Source: Metapseudomonas sp043392685
GTDB taxonomy: Bacteria > Pseudomonadota > Gammaproteobacteria > Pseudomonadales > Pseudomonadaceae
DNA length: 64,000 bases
Assembly: GCA_043392685.1 (NCBI GenBank)
Contig: JBHZGM010000006.1
Direction: 5' to 3' (one strand)
This document shows positions 1 to 9,227 of this stretch, in pieces. The translations under genes were made by a program, and so were the position numbers. The notes under the pieces are model-generated. The model did no database searches and was not told the DNA's origin. It saw only the letters and a list, made by a program, of their open reading frames with translations. The number at the start of each line of letters is the position of its first letter. The stretch's first letter is position 1.

Positions 1-320
1 GGGGCTTCGTCTTCCTCGCCCAATTCGTCGGCGCGGTTCTTGATCTTGCTGATGCGCGACAGGCGATGTTCGAACAGGGTGTCATCGGCGTCCTTGGTGG
101 CCAGGCGGAAGCGCACCCACTCCTCGCCATCGCGCTCGAAGCGTTCGATGTCCCTGGCGGACAGGGAGGCGGTCAGGGCGCCGGTGTCCATCTTGGCCTT
201 CAGGGTCTGGCCAATCTCCGGCAGGCGGATGTACTCGTAGCGGCCGTAAAGCGTGGGTTCCTTGGCGGCGAAAGCAGGCAGCGCCAGCAGGGCCAGCAGG
301 GCAATCAGGGGTTTCAACAC
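1..320 (-). CDS. Retropepsin-like / RimB-type putative zinc protease family protein (C-terminus beyond the window)
   Basis: The reading frame begins at a GTG at 320, preceded by a GGGAGA ribosome binding site, and runs off the left edge. About 106 codons are visible. The N-terminus is a signal peptide (LIALLALLALPAFA). It is followed by a segment with KMDTGALTASLSA around residues 43-55, the conserved DTGA aspartyl-type motif of the family annotated as ATP-dependent zinc protease or retropepsin-like (PF05618). Next comes a strand-rich region with EWVRFRLATKD. The export signal suggests a periplasmic protein. The enzymatic activity of exported members is not established, so the family call is firmer than the function. 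Confidence 0.7.
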   Translation of the reverse strand, partial: MLKPLIALLALLALPAFAAKEPTLYGRYEYIRLPEIGQTLKAKMDTGALTASLSARDIERFERDGEEWVRFRLATKDADDTLFEHRLSRISKIKNRADELGEEDEA

Positions 321-507
321 AACATCTCCCGGTTGAGGGGTACGGTTCTCGGACTGGTCGGGCGGCCAATGGTTCGTCGCCGCCGACTCAGCGAGTGCCC
401 GCAGCATACTCGCCCCCCGGCGCGCAGCAAGGCCTCCGACCGCTCGTCGCGTCGGCGGCGACTGCGTATCATGGCCCGCACTCACGCGGACAAGGAGCCG
501 AGACCCC

Positions 508-1401
508 ATGCAGGCACTGCTGACCGGAATCGCCACCACCCTGCTGCTCTTGCTCAACACCCTGATCCTGATCGGCCCGATGCTGGCCATCGCCCTGCTC
601 AAGCTCATCCTGCCAGGCCAGCACCTGCGCGACGCCTGCTCCCGTGGCGTGATGTGGATCGCCGAAACCTGGGCGGAGAACTGCAAGCGCGTGTTCGCCG
701 CCCTCACCCCGACCCACTGGGACATCCGTGGCGGCGAAGGGCTGCGCAACGACACCTCCTACCTGGTCATCAGCAACCACCAGTCCTGGGTGGACATTCC
801 CGCCCTGGTCCAGGCCTTCAACCGCAAGGCGCCCTACTTCAAGTTCTTCCTCAAGAAGGAGCTGATCTGGGTGCCCTTCCTCGGCCTGGCCTTCTGGGCC
901 CTGGATTACCCCTTCATGAAGCGCTACAGCAAAGCCTTCCTGGACAAGCACCCGGAAATGAAAGGCAAGGACCTGGAGATCACCAAGGCCGCCTGCGAGA
1001 AGTTCAAGCGCATGCCGGTGACCGTGGTGAACTACCTCGAAGGCACCCGCTTCACCCCCGCCAAGCACGCCAACCAGGGCTCGCCCTATCGGCACCTGCT
1101 CAAACCCAAGGCCGGCGGCGTTGCCTTCGTCCTCGCGGCCCTCGGCCAGCAACTGGACGCCATCCTCGACGTCACCCTGGTCTACCCGGGCGAGGGCGTG
1201 CCCGGCTTCTGGGCGCTGCTGTCCGGCCAGGTACCGCAGGTGATCGTGGATATCCAGACCCGCCCACTGGACCCGGCCCTGTGGCAGGGCGATTACGAGA
1301 ATGACGGGGAATTCCGCCAATACGTGCAAGCCTGGGTGAGCGAGCTCTGGATAGAGAAGGACGCGCGCATCAGCGAACTGCGCGCGCAATTGCGGGAGTA
1401 G
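508..1401 (+). CDS. PlsC-type 1-acylglycerol-phosphate acyltransferase family protein (YihG-like)
   Basis: A 297-residue membrane-associated acyltransferase. Residues 8-35 form an N-terminal hydrophobic segment. The HX4D catalytic motif is NHQSWVD with H91 and D96. The acceptor-binding motif is EGTRF at 178-182, and a basic region (FKFFLKKELIWVPF) lies between them. This order is typical of the PlsC/LPLAT superfamily, and the length and spacing resemble E. coli YihG, which transfers acyl chains to lysophosphatidate in the inner membrane. The ATG at 508 follows an AAGGAG-like sequence. It starts close behind, and divergent from, the preceding gene. Nothing links it to the betaine genes. Confidence 0.85.
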   Translation: MQALLTGIATTLLLLLNTLILIGPMLAIALLKLILPGQHLRDACSRGVMWIAETWAENCKRVFAALTPTHWDIRGGEGLRNDTSYLVISNHQSWVDIPALVQAFNRKAPYFKFFLKKELIWVPFLGLAFWALDYPFMKRYSKAFLDKHPEMKGKDLEITKAACEKFKRMPVTVVNYLEGTRFTPAKHANQGSPYRHLLKPKAGGVAFVLAALGQQLDAILDVTLVYPGEGVPGFWALLSGQVPQVIVDIQTRPLDPALWQGDYENDGEFRQYVQAWVSELWIEKDARISELRAQLRE

Positions 1402-1425
1402 GTGCGCGACCTACCCCCGCGTGGG

Positions 1426-2058
1426 TCAGGTCGACAGGCCGTTCACCGGTACCGCCTGCCCGGCCGGGATGGCCGGCGTGGCGGGCACCTGCGGAATGGT
1501 CCACTTCCACAGGTTGCCGAGGTTCTGCAGCAGCGATTCAGCCAGCCCCTGCTGGCCGAGGAAGGACAGGATCAGCGGAGCGAACTGGCCGATCAGGCCG
1601 CTATCCATCCCCAGCGAACCGAAGGCCTGGCTCACGTCCGTCATGCTGTTCATCTGCTGCCCGGCGAGCACGCCCGGCTGACCGCCCAGCGCGTTGCCCG
1701 ACTGCTGGCCGAGCAGGCCGCCGATGCTGCTGAGCAGGCCCTGGGTATTGGGGTCGGTGAGCACGCCGACGCCCGGCACCGCCTGGTCCAGCTGGGCGAA
1801 CTGATCGGCCGGCAGGTTGTTGCGCGCCAGGCCGAACAACGCGGTGAGGCCGCCCAGGGCCTGTTCCGGCGTGACGTTCAGCTGGCTGCCCAGTTGCCCC
1901 AGCAAGGCCGCCGACTCCGCAGGTGCGATACCCGGCGCCTGGTCCTGTTGGCCGGTCGCGGCAGCGGCGGCGACGACATCGCCCAGGGAAACGGCGAATA
2001 CCGGGCTGGCGGCCAAGCTGAGCAAGGTAGCCAGGGTCAGGCTTCGGGGAATGTGCAT
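1426..2058 (-). CDS. Secreted DUF2780 family protein
   Basis: A 210-residue protein starting at the ATG at 2058, after a GAGG sequence; an upstream in-frame extension lacks coding character. It begins with a clear signal peptide (MHIPRSLTLATLLSLAASPVFA). The body is rich in Gln, Gly and Leu (LLGQLGSQLNVTPEQALGGL near the front) and repeats LGQQG/GLLGQQ motifs, which fits DUF2780 (VcgC/VcgE-like) proteins. Function is unknown; it is presumably periplasmic or extracellular. It faces the acyltransferase gene tail-to-tail with a 24-bp gap. Confidence 0.7.
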   Translation of the reverse strand: MHIPRSLTLATLLSLAASPVFAVSLGDVVAAAAATGQQDQAPGIAPAESAALLGQLGSQLNVTPEQALGGLTALFGLARNNLPADQFAQLDQAVPGVGVLTDPNTQGLLSSIGGLLGQQSGNALGGQPGVLAGQQMNSMTDVSQAFGSLGMDSGLIGQFAPLILSFLGQQGLAESLLQNLGNLWKWTIPQVPATPAIPAGQAVPVNGLST

Positions 2059-2183
2059 AGGTCGACCTCGACGAAGAATCCGCGCCGGAACACTGCGTAC
2101 CGGCTGGTGAGCGCAAACTCGACCATCTGACTGCGTCGAGGGGGTTGGCGTTCCCGGCAATCTGACAGCTGGTCGCCACATGC

Positions 2184-2205
2184 TGTGGGGGCGAATTCAT
2201 TCGCT
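2184..2205. repeat. Half REP palindrome (GCGAATTCATTCGC class)
   Basis: TGTGGGGGCGAATTCATTCG is the left arm of the palindrome seen complete at 13517-13544. It lies between the DUF2780 gene and the next CDS. Confidence 0.7.
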
Positions 2206-2293
2206 GCTTTTCTCCCTTGTCCCTCCGGGAGACGCGGCTGTCCATGCCAACGGTGAACTAGCCTTCCAGGAACACACTCCCCGGCCCACCACC

Positions 2294-3079
2294 ATGAACG
2301 AATCCCTGATCGCCGAACTCGATGCCGCCCTCCCCCGCCTGGCCCTCAAGATCCGCGTGCTGGAGGCCATCGCCTGGCCCGATGGCGTCGAAGAGCGTTT
2401 CCTCGCCGATTGGCGCGCCGGACATCCTCGGCTCCCGGCGGTGTCGCTGCAGCCCCGCGATCACCGCGCCGAGATCGAGGCCCTGGAAACCCTCGCCAGT
2501 CGCTGCGACACAGGCCACCCGGCAGGCGCTTTCCTCGCCGCCACCGCCGCCAGCTATGCCTGCGCCGGACGCATGCTGGGCGCCATTGGCACGCCAGCCT
2601 TCACCGACTACTCGGCGCGCCTCTACCAGCGCCCCGACCACTACTACGAGCGGCAGAAGATGACGCCGCTGGATGCTGCACGCTTCTTCCTCGACACCAC
2701 CGACGCCCTGCTGGACAGCCGCTGCATTCCGGCCACCGCTGCGTGCATTCCCGCCGAAGAATTCGCCGCCTGGATGCGCACGGAAGTGGACGCCTTCTTC
2801 GGCCCCGACCAGGTCCGCGTCGTACTGGACCCGGACCTGGCTTCCAAGGCCATCGCCGGAGCCACGCGCATCCGTCTGCGGGCTTCGGCGCTCTTTTCCG
2901 AACTGGACAAGGCCCAGTTGCTGCAACACGAAGCCTTCGTGCACGTCGCCACGGCATTGAACGGCCGCGCCCAGCCGCGCCTGACCAGCCTGGCCTTCTC
3001 CGCCTTCGTCGGGCGAATCAACCTGGAACTGATCGAGCTGGAGCGGTTCGTGGAGTTGGAGGAGGAGGAGGAGGAGTGA
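2294..3079 (+). CDS. Shortened DUF1704/QEGLA-type HExxxH protein
   Basis: A 261-residue protein. I chose the ATG at 2294 because the upstream in-frame extension runs through a REP-like sequence. Residues 212-217 are HEAFVH, followed by NGRAQPRLTSLA, which matches the zinc-binding HExxxH segment of the family named after its QEGLA motif (DUF1704, tyrosine-carboxypeptidase-like fold). Family members normally continue with a QEGLA segment and about 100 further residues. Here that segment is absent, and the protein ends 40 residues later in a run of glutamates. An internal deletion or decay is likely. Family assignment is from memory of the motif. Confidence 0.55.
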   Translation: MNESLIAELDAALPRLALKIRVLEAIAWPDGVEERFLADWRAGHPRLPAVSLQPRDHRAEIEALETLASRCDTGHPAGAFLAATAASYACAGRMLGAIGTPAFTDYSARLYQRPDHYYERQKMTPLDAARFFLDTTDALLDSRCIPATAACIPAEEFAAWMRTEVDAFFGPDQVRVVLDPDLASKAIAGATRIRLRASALFSELDKAQLLQHEAFVHVATALNGRAQPRLTSLAFSAFVGRINLELIELERFVELEEEEEE

Positions 3080-3093
3080 AGTGTGGGGGCGCA

Positions 3094-3120
3094 CAAAAAA
3101 AGGGGCCCCGAAGGGCCCCT
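3094..3120 (-). terminator. Rho-independent terminator of the glyA-sox-fdhA operon
   Basis: On the minus strand an 8-bp stem AGGGGCCC/GGGCCCCT with a four-base loop is followed by a run of seven T. It sits 54 bp after the fdhA stop codon. Confidence 0.85.
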
Positions 3121-3173
3121 TGAGGGACAGACGCCGCGGCTGTCACATCACGGCGTCGGGGTCGTGCAGTCGA

Positions 3174-4373
3174 TCAGGCCGCGCTGAAGGTCTTGTGCGG
3201 GTCGATGACGAATTTCTTCGGTACGCCGGCATCGAACTCGCCGTAGCCACGCGGGGCGTCGTCCAGGCTGATGACCTGCACGCCGACCACTTCGGCGATG
3301 TTGATGCGGTCCCACATGATCGCTTGCATGAGCTGGCGGTTGTATTTCATCACCGGGGTCTGGCCGGTGTGGAAGCTGTGGGATTTCGCCCAGCCGAGGC
3401 CGAAGCGGATGCTCAGGCTGCCGATCTTGGCGGCGGCGTCCACCGCGCCCGGGTCTTCGGTGACATAGAGACCGGGGATACCGATCTTGCCGGCCACGCG
3501 GGTGACCTGCATCAGCGAGTTGAGCACGGTGGCCGGAGCCTCCTGCTTGGCGCCTTCATGGCCGTGGCCGCGGGCTTCGAAGCCCACCGCGTCGATGGCG
3601 CAGTCCACTTCCGGCTCGCCCAGCAGCGCGGCGATCTGCTCGTGCAGCGGGGTGTCCAGCGACAGGTCGGCGATCTCGAAGCCTTGTGCCTTGGCATGGG
3701 CCAGGCGGGCCGGGTTGAGGTCGCCGACGATGACCACGGCAGCGCCCAGCAAGCGGGCGGAGGCGGCGGCGGCGAGGCCAACCGGGCCTGCGCCGGCAAC
3801 GTAGACGGTGCTGCCCGGGCCGACGCCGGCAGTGACTGCGCCGTGGTAGCCGGTGGGCAGGATGTCGGAGAGGCAGGTCAGGTCACGGATCTTCTCCATG
3901 GCCTTGTCGCGCTCGGGGAGTTTGAGCAGGTTGAAATCGGCGTAGGGAACCAGCACGTACTCGGCCTGGCCACCGGTCCAGTCGCCCATGTCGACATAAC
4001 CGTAGGCGCCGCCGGCACGGGCCGGGTTGACGGTCAGGCACACGCCGGTGTGCATTTCCTTGCAGGAGCGGCAGCGGCCGCAGGCCACGTTGAAGGGTAC
4101 CGATACCAGGTCGCCGATCTGCAGGTTTTCCACGTCACGGCCTTTCTCGATCACCTCACCGGTGATCTCGTGGCCGAGCACCAGGCCGACCTGCGCGGTG
4201 GTACGGCCACGCACCATGTGCTGGTCCGAGCCGCAGATGTTGGTGGAGACCACCTTCAGGATTACCCCGTGTTCGATCTTCTTGCCCCGGGGGTCCTGCA
4301 TCTTCGGGTAGTCGATCTTCTGCACTTCGACTTTGCCCGCACCGAGATAAACGACACCACGATTACCAGACAT
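3174..4373 (-). CDS. fdhA: Glutathione-independent formaldehyde dehydrogenase
   Basis: A 399-residue zinc-dependent medium-chain dehydrogenase that oxidises formaldehyde to formate with NAD and without glutathione. Catalytic zinc ligands are C47, H68 (GHEITGEV) and D170. Structural zinc ligands are C98, C101, C104 and C112. The Rossmann motif GAGPVG is at 194-199. Length and residues match Pseudomonas FdhA. It is the last gene of the sarcosine operon and handles formaldehyde released when SoxBDAG works without THF. Its leader holds an AACAACAA motif just upstream of the ribosome binding site, suggesting Crc/Hfq control. Confidence 0.96.
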   Translation of the reverse strand: MSGNRGVVYLGAGKVEVQKIDYPKMQDPRGKKIEHGVILKVVSTNICGSDQHMVRGRTTAQVGLVLGHEITGEVIEKGRDVENLQIGDLVSVPFNVACGRCRSCKEMHTGVCLTVNPARAGGAYGYVDMGDWTGGQAEYVLVPYADFNLLKLPERDKAMEKIRDLTCLSDILPTGYHGAVTAGVGPGSTVYVAGAGPVGLAAAASARLLGAAVVIVGDLNPARLAHAKAQGFEIADLSLDTPLHEQIAALLGEPEVDCAIDAVGFEARGHGHEGAKQEAPATVLNSLMQVTRVAGKIGIPGLYVTEDPGAVDAAAKIGSLSIRFGLGWAKSHSFHTGQTPVMKYNRQLMQAIMWDRINIAEVVGVQVISLDDAPRGYGEFDAGVPKKFVIDPHKTFSAA

Positions 4374-4386
4374 GCGTAATTCTCCG

Positions 4387-4394
4387 TTGTTGTT
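4387..4394 (-). promoter_or_regulatory. Candidate Crc/Hfq catabolite-repression motif in the fdhA leader
   Basis: On the minus strand the sequence reads AACAACAA, an exact match to the AAnAAnAA motif bound by Hfq/Crc in Pseudomonas. It lies 13 nt upstream of the start codon, next to the CGGAGAA ribosome binding site. Confidence 0.5.
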
Positions 4395-4494
4395 GTGAAT
4401 ACAAAGGCGCGGCCATCGGCCACGCAGCCTTGCACTGGAGCTTGCAGCTGTTGCCGGAACCCGCCGGTGAAACCTGGCAGGGCGGATTCCTCAA

Positions 4495-4576
4495 GTAGGG
4501 TGGGTCGGGCGGCGTTCCGCTTCAGCCCACCAATAGAGCCTTAGGTTGCGACTGGTGGGCTGAAGCCCACCCTACA
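4495..4576. repeat. Extragenic palindromic repeat (GTAGGGTGGGCTTCAGCCCACC class)
   Basis: Two GTAGGGTGGG/CCCACCCTAC arms enclose inner GCCCACC/GGTGGGC arms. A second copy of the class lies at 46660-46715. It sits between purU and fdhA. Confidence 0.75.
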
Positions 4577-4591
4577 GCCGGGTAGACCTGA

Positions 4592-5455
4592 TCAGGCGTT
4601 GAGCACCACCGTGCGGTTGGCGTTGAGGAACACGCGCCGCTCAATGTGATAGCCGACGGCCTTGGCCAGGGTCAGGCACTCGATGTCACGGCCCTTGGCG
4701 ACCAGGTCTTCGGGGTAGTGGGCGTGATCCACCGGCTCGACGCCCTGAGCGATGATCGGACCTTCGTCGAGGTCGTTATTGATGTAATGCGCCGTCGCGC
4801 CCACCAGCTTCACCCCCTTCTGGTAGGCCTGGTGGTAGGGCTTGGCCCCCTTGAAGCCGGGCAGCAGAGAGTGGTGGATGTTGATCGCCCAGCCATCGAG
4901 CTTCTTGCACAGCTCGGGCGAAAGCACCTGCATGTAGCGGGCAAGCACCACCAGTTCGGCCCCGGTCTCCTCGATCACCTGCATCACGCGGCGTTCCTGG
5001 GACGGCTTGTCGTTGGGGTCAAGGGGGAAGTGGTGGTAGGGAATTCCGTGCCAGCGGGCCAGGGGCTCCAGGTCCGGGTGGTTGGAGACCACCGCAACCA
5101 CGTCCATTTCCAGCTGGCCGATGCGCTGGCGGTAGAGCAGGTCGTTCAGGCAATGGTCGGCCTTGGAGACCATGATCACCACCTTGGCGCGATAGCCCGG
5201 CGGGGTCAGCTCCACCTGCATGTCGAAGGGCGCCAGGCGCTCGTCCAGGCCGGCCCGGAAGGCCTGCTCGTCGAAGCCATCGGGCTGGCGGAATTCGACA
5301 CGGATGAAGAACCGCGACGACAGCCGGTCATCGAACGAGTGGTGCTCGGTGACGTAGCAGCGCTGCTCGAAGAGAAAGCGCGTCACCGCATCCACGGTAC
5401 CGAGCACGCTCGGGCATTGGGCGGTGAGAATCCAGGTATCGGGGGTGCGGCTCAT
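4592..5455 (-). CDS. purU: Formyltetrahydrofolate deformylase
   Basis: A 287-residue enzyme that hydrolyses 10-formyl-THF to formate and THF. The start at 5455 (MSRTPDTW) avoids an in-frame extension through a REP element. An N-terminal ACT domain (about 1-85) precedes the formyltransferase fold. Catalytic residues of that fold are N192, H194 (INIHHSLLPGF) and D230 (NNDLDEGP). Placed between soxG and fdhA, it recycles THF during sarcosine breakdown and delivers formate to the formate dehydrogenase encoded at 49-54 kb. A REP pair on each side could set its expression apart from the sox genes. Confidence 0.95.
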   Translation of the reverse strand: MSRTPDTWILTAQCPSVLGTVDAVTRFLFEQRCYVTEHHSFDDRLSSRFFIRVEFRQPDGFDEQAFRAGLDERLAPFDMQVELTPPGYRAKVVIMVSKADHCLNDLLYRQRIGQLEMDVVAVVSNHPDLEPLARWHGIPYHHFPLDPNDKPSQERRVMQVIEETGAELVVLARYMQVLSPELCKKLDGWAINIHHSLLPGFKGAKPYHQAYQKGVKLVGATAHYINNDLDEGPIIAQGVEPVDHAHYPEDLVAKGRDIECLTLAKAVGYHIERRVFLNANRTVVLNA

Positions 5456-5477
5456 ATGCGGACTCCGATGTTTTGTC

Positions 5478-5574
5478 TCCCCTCTCCCTCTGGGAGAGGG
5501 GGCGGGGGTGAGGGATGGTCCGAGTGGCACGGGGCATCCCTCACCCCAACCCTCTCCCAAGCGGAGAGGGGGCT
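5478..5574. repeat. REP pair (CCCTCTCC...GGAGAGGG class)
   Basis: Two hairpins (CCCTCTCCCTCTGGGAGAGG and a mirror copy) flank a GGGTGAGGGATG/CATCCCTCACCCC outer stem. Related copies lie at 55593-55622 and 58302-58406. Confidence 0.8.
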
Positions 5575-5587
5575 ATCCGTGCATGGA

Positions 5588-6217
5588 TCAGGCCTTGACC
5601 GCCAGCCCGTACTCCGCGCTGGCGTCCTGCAGCCAGAGCCAGATGTAGTCGGCGAAGCTGCGGCGGATCAGCAGTTCCCAGGTGTCTTCACCGGTGTGAC
5701 GGATCACCGCGCCGGCCTTGGCGAAGGTGGTGCCGACGGCCTTGCCCACCGGGAAGTTGCTGGGGTGCACGTCGTAGGGCGTGGACTTCATCAGCACCTC
5801 GCGGACATGGGGTCCGGAGAGCTCGAGAATGGTCTGGCCGCCACTGACGTTGACCACGGAGATGTGCTGGCCATCCAGCGCCTTGCGCAGGCGCTGTTCG
5901 GTCTCGAACTCCTGGCCGCCCGGCACGATCAGCAGCCACTCATCCGGCCCCAGCCATTGCAGCGAGGTATCGCCGTTGGCCACCAGGGTCAGGGCCACCG
6001 GCAGCTCCAGGCCGAGGGCGCTGTGCACGCCGCCGGAGAAGGCCGGGTCGTTGGCGTCACCACGGATCACCAGGTGGCCGAGGAGCTTCTTCTCGCGCAG
6101 GACCACGCCTGCGCTGCTCTTGCCCTTGCGTGCCAGCTCTTCGAGGCCGGCATGATGCAGCGGCGATTCGCCACGGGCGTTGTCGGGGCGCTGCTTGTAG
6201 ACGTTCACGTTAGACAT
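5588..6217 (-). CDS. soxG: Sarcosine oxidase gamma subunit
   Basis: A 209-residue small subunit of heterotetrameric sarcosine oxidase. The start at 6217 (MSNVNVYKQ) overlaps the soxA stop by 8 nt, indicating translational coupling. The sequence has the GcvT-like fold of SoxG (LGPDEWLLIVPGG, VSGGQTILELSGP). It packs against the alpha subunit and has no cofactor of its own. The conserved order soxBDAG and the lengths leave little doubt. Confidence 0.93.
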   Translation of the reverse strand: MSNVNVYKQRPDNARGESPLHHAGLEELARKGKSSAGVVLREKKLLGHLVIRGDANDPAFSGGVHSALGLELPVALTLVANGDTSLQWLGPDEWLLIVPGGQEFETEQRLRKALDGQHISVVNVSGGQTILELSGPHVREVLMKSTPYDVHPSNFPVGKAVGTTFAKAGAVIRHTGEDTWELLIRRSFADYIWLWLQDASAEYGLAVKA

Positions 6218-9200
6218 TCTGGCGATCCCCTTTCGGGTCATAGAACACAGAGCTGCAGATTTCGGCTTCGATCACGCTGCCATCGGCCAGCGGTGCGAAC
6301 ACACGCTCACCCATGCGCTTCAAGCCGCCCTTGACCACGGCCATGGCGAAGGAATGCCCCATGGTCGAGCTCATGTAGCTGGAGGTGACGTGGCCGACCA
6401 TCTTCATCGGGATGGGCTGCTTCGGATCGAACACCAGCTGGGCGCCTTCCGGCAGCACCTTGTTCGGGTCGATGGGCTTGAGGCCCACCAGTTGCTTGCG
6501 GTCTTCACGCAGGCAGTCTTCGCGGTTCATGCCGCGCCAGCCTATCCAGGAGAAGGGCTTGTTGCGGCCGACGCACCAGCCCATGTTCAGGTCGTCCGGG
6601 GTCACCGAGCCGTCGGTGTCCTGGCCGACGATGATGAAGCCCTTCTCGGCCCGCAGCACGTGCATGGTTTCGGTGCCGTAGGGGGTCAGGTTGTACTTCT
6701 TGCCGGCCTCGATGATCTTTTCCCACACGCCCAGGGCGTAGTCGGCCTGCACGTTCACTTCGTAGGAAAGCTCGCCGGTGAAGGAGATCCGGAACACCCG
6801 CGCCGGTACGCCACCCACCAGGCCTTCCTTCCAGCTCATGAAGGGGAAGGCGTCCTTGTCCAGGTCGATGTCCGTGACCTCGGCCAGCAGCTTGCGGCTG
6901 TTGGGGCCGGACAGGGTCATGGTGGCCCAGTGGTCGGTGACCGAGGTGAAGTACACCTTCAGCTCCGGCCATTCGGTCTGGTGGTAGATCTCCAGCCATT
7001 CCAGCACCCGGGCGGCACCGCCGGTGGTGGTGGTCATGATGAAGTGGTTGTCGCCGACGCAGGCGGTCACGCCGTCGTCGAAGACCATGCCGTCTTCCTT
7101 GCACATCAGGCCGTAGCGGGCCTTGCCCACGTCCAGCTTGGTCCAGGCGTTGGTGTAGACGCGGTTGAGGAACTCGCGCGCATCCGGGCCCTGGATGTCG
7201 ATCTTGCCGAGGGTCGAGGCGTCGAGGATGCCCACGCTGTCACGCACAGCCTTGCATTCGCGGGCCACGGCGGCATGCATGTCTTCGCCGCGCTTGGGGA
7301 AGTACCACGGGCGCTTCCACTGGCCGACGTCCTCGAACTCCGCGCCCTGCTCCAGGTGCCAGCGGTGCATGGCGGTGTAGCGCTTGGGCTCGAACAGGTG
7401 GCCACAGTGACGGCCCGCCACGGCGCCGAAGGTCACCGGGGTGTAGTTCGGGCGGAACATGGTGGTGCCCATTTCGCTGATGCTGATACCCATCGAACGG
7501 GCGGCGATGGCCAGGCCGTTGATGTTGCCCAGCTTGCCCTGGTCGGTACCGAAGCCCAGCGCGGTGTAGCGCTTGACGTGCTCGACCGACTCGAAGCCCT
7601 CGCGGGTGGCCAGCTCGATGCCGGCGGAAGTCACGTCGTTCTGCAGGTCGACGAACTGCTTCGGCGCGCGCGAAGTGGGCTTGTCGTGGGGCACCTGGAA
7701 CAGTGCCACCGCGGGCTCTTCCTTGCGCTTCTCGGTCTTCGGCAGGGTGCCTTCGACCACCTTGAAGCCGGCTTCGGCAGCGGCCTTGGCGCCCGCTTCG
7801 AAACCGTCGGCCAGGGCGTCGCCCAGGCCGAACACGCCATTCACGGCACCGGCGCAGTAACGCTTCTGGAAGCCCTCGCCGGGCACGAAGGCGAGGATGT
7901 CTTCACGCCAGATCGGCCTGCCGCCCAGGTGGGACGCCAGGTGTACCACCGGGCTGTAGCCGCCGGAGCTGACAATCAGGTCGCACTCCACCACTTCGCC
8001 GGGGCTGGTGACCTTATGGCTCTTCAGGTCGATGGCGCAGATGCGCGCGCCAGTGACGCGCTTGCTGCCACGGGCCTCGACCACGGCGCTGCCTGTGAGG
8101 ATGCGCACGCCACGGGCGCGGGCTTCTTCCACCCAGGCGCCACGCGGGTTGCTGCGGGCGTCGGCCACGGCCACCACCTGCTGGCCGGCGTCGAGCCAGT
8201 CCAGCACCACGCGGTAGGCGTAGTCGTTGTTGGTGGACAGCACCAGTTGGCGACCCGGCGCCACGCCGTAGCGGTTCACATAGGTGGAGACGGCGCCGGC
8301 GAGCATGTTGCCCGGCACGTCGTTGTTCGAATACACCAGCGGACGCTCGTGGGCGCCGGCGGCCAGCACCACGCGCTTGGCACGGACGCGATGCACGCGG
8401 TGACGGGCCTGGCCATGGGGCGCGACTTCGCCCAGATGGTCGGTCAGGCGCTGGTGGATGGTGAGGAAGTTGTGATCGTGATAGCCGTTCACCGTGGCGC
8501 GCGGCAGCAGGGTCACTTCCGGCAGTTTTTCCAGCTCGGCGATGACCTTGGCCACCCACTCGGCAGCGGGCTTGCCGTCCAGGGTCTCGCGGGTATCCAG
8601 CAGGCTGCCGCCGAACTCTTCCTGCTCGTCGGCGAGGATCACGCGGGCGCCGCTACGGCCGGCGGCCAGGGCAGCGGCGAGACCGGCAGGGCCGGCGCCG
8701 ACCACCAGTACGTCGCAGTACTGGTTCATGTGGTCGTAGATGTCCGGGTCGACTTCCTGGGGCGCACGGCCGAGGCCGGCAGCCTTGCGAATGTACTTCT
8801 CGTAGGTCAGCCACAGGTTCTGCGGATACATGAAGGTCTTGTAGTAGAACCCGGGCGGCATCATGCCGCCGCCGACCTTGCCGAGGATACCCATGACGTC
8901 GTTTTTCACGTTCGGCCAGCCGTTGGTGCTGCTGGCCACCAGGCCCGCGTACAGCGCCTGCTGGGTGGCGCGCACGTTGGGCACCTGGGAGGCTTCGGTG
9001 GAACCGATCTGCAGCACGGCGTTGGGCTCTTCCGCACCGGCGGCGACGATGCCGCGCGGACGGGAGTACTTGAAGCTGCGGCCGACGATGTCGACGCCGT
9101 TGGCCAGCAGGGCCGCGGCCAGGGTGTCGCCGGCAAAGCCCTGATAGTTCTCGCCGTTGAAGGTGAAGGTCAGCGGTTGGCTGCGATCGACGCGGCCACC

Positions 9201-9227
9201 CTTGGGAAGTCGGTTGACCTGGCTCAT
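6210..9227 (-). CDS. soxA: Sarcosine oxidase alpha subunit
   Basis: A 1005-residue subunit. The N-terminal ferredoxin-like domain (about 1-110) is followed by an FAD/NAD-binding domain with GAGPAG near residues 176-181. A C-terminal GcvT-like THF-binding half begins near residue 600 (YFPKRGEDMHAA onward). The complex oxidatively demethylates sarcosine to glycine, releasing hydrogen peroxide and either 5,10-methylene-THF or formaldehyde. The start codon overlaps the soxD stop in an ATGA arrangement. Length is normal for the family and no disruption was seen. Confidence 0.97.
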   Translation of the reverse strand: MSQVNRLPKGGRVDRSQPLTFTFNGENYQGFAGDTLAAALLANGVDIVGRSFKYSRPRGIVAAGAEEPNAVLQIGSTEASQVPNVRATQQALYAGLVASSTNGWPNVKNDVMGILGKVGGGMMPPGFYYKTFMYPQNLWLTYEKYIRKAAGLGRAPQEVDPDIYDHMNQYCDVLVVGAGPAGLAAALAAGRSGARVILADEQEEFGGSLLDTRETLDGKPAAEWVAKVIAELEKLPEVTLLPRATVNGYHDHNFLTIHQRLTDHLGEVAPHGQARHRVHRVRAKRVVLAAGAHERPLVYSNNDVPGNMLAGAVSTYVNRYGVAPGRQLVLSTNNDYAYRVVLDWLDAGQQVVAVADARSNPRGAWVEEARARGVRILTGSAVVEARGSKRVTGARICAIDLKSHKVTSPGEVVECDLIVSSGGYSPVVHLASHLGGRPIWREDILAFVPGEGFQKRYCAGAVNGVFGLGDALADGFEAGAKAAAEAGFKVVEGTLPKTEKRKEEPAVALFQVPHDKPTSRAPKQFVDLQNDVTSAGIELATREGFESVEHVKRYTALGFGTDQGKLGNINGLAIAARSMGISISEMGTTMFRPNYTPVTFGAVAGRHCGHLFEPKRYTAMHRWHLEQGAEFEDVGQWKRPWYFPKRGEDMHAAVARECKAVRDSVGILDASTLGKIDIQGPDAREFLNRVYTNAWTKLDVGKARYGLMCKEDGMVFDDGVTACVGDNHFIMTTTTGGAARVLEWLEIYHQTEWPELKVYFTSVTDHWATMTLSGPNSRKLLAEVTDIDLDKDAFPFMSWKEGLVGGVPARVFRISFTGELSYEVNVQADYALGVWEKIIEAGKKYNLTPYGTETMHVLRAEKGFIIVGQDTDGSVTPDDLNMGWCVGRNKPFSWIGWRGMNREDCLREDRKQLVGLKPIDPNKVLPEGAQLVFDPKQPIPMKMVGHVTSSYMSSTMGHSFAMAVVKGGLKRMGERVFAPLADGSVIEAEICSSVFYDPKGDRQNV

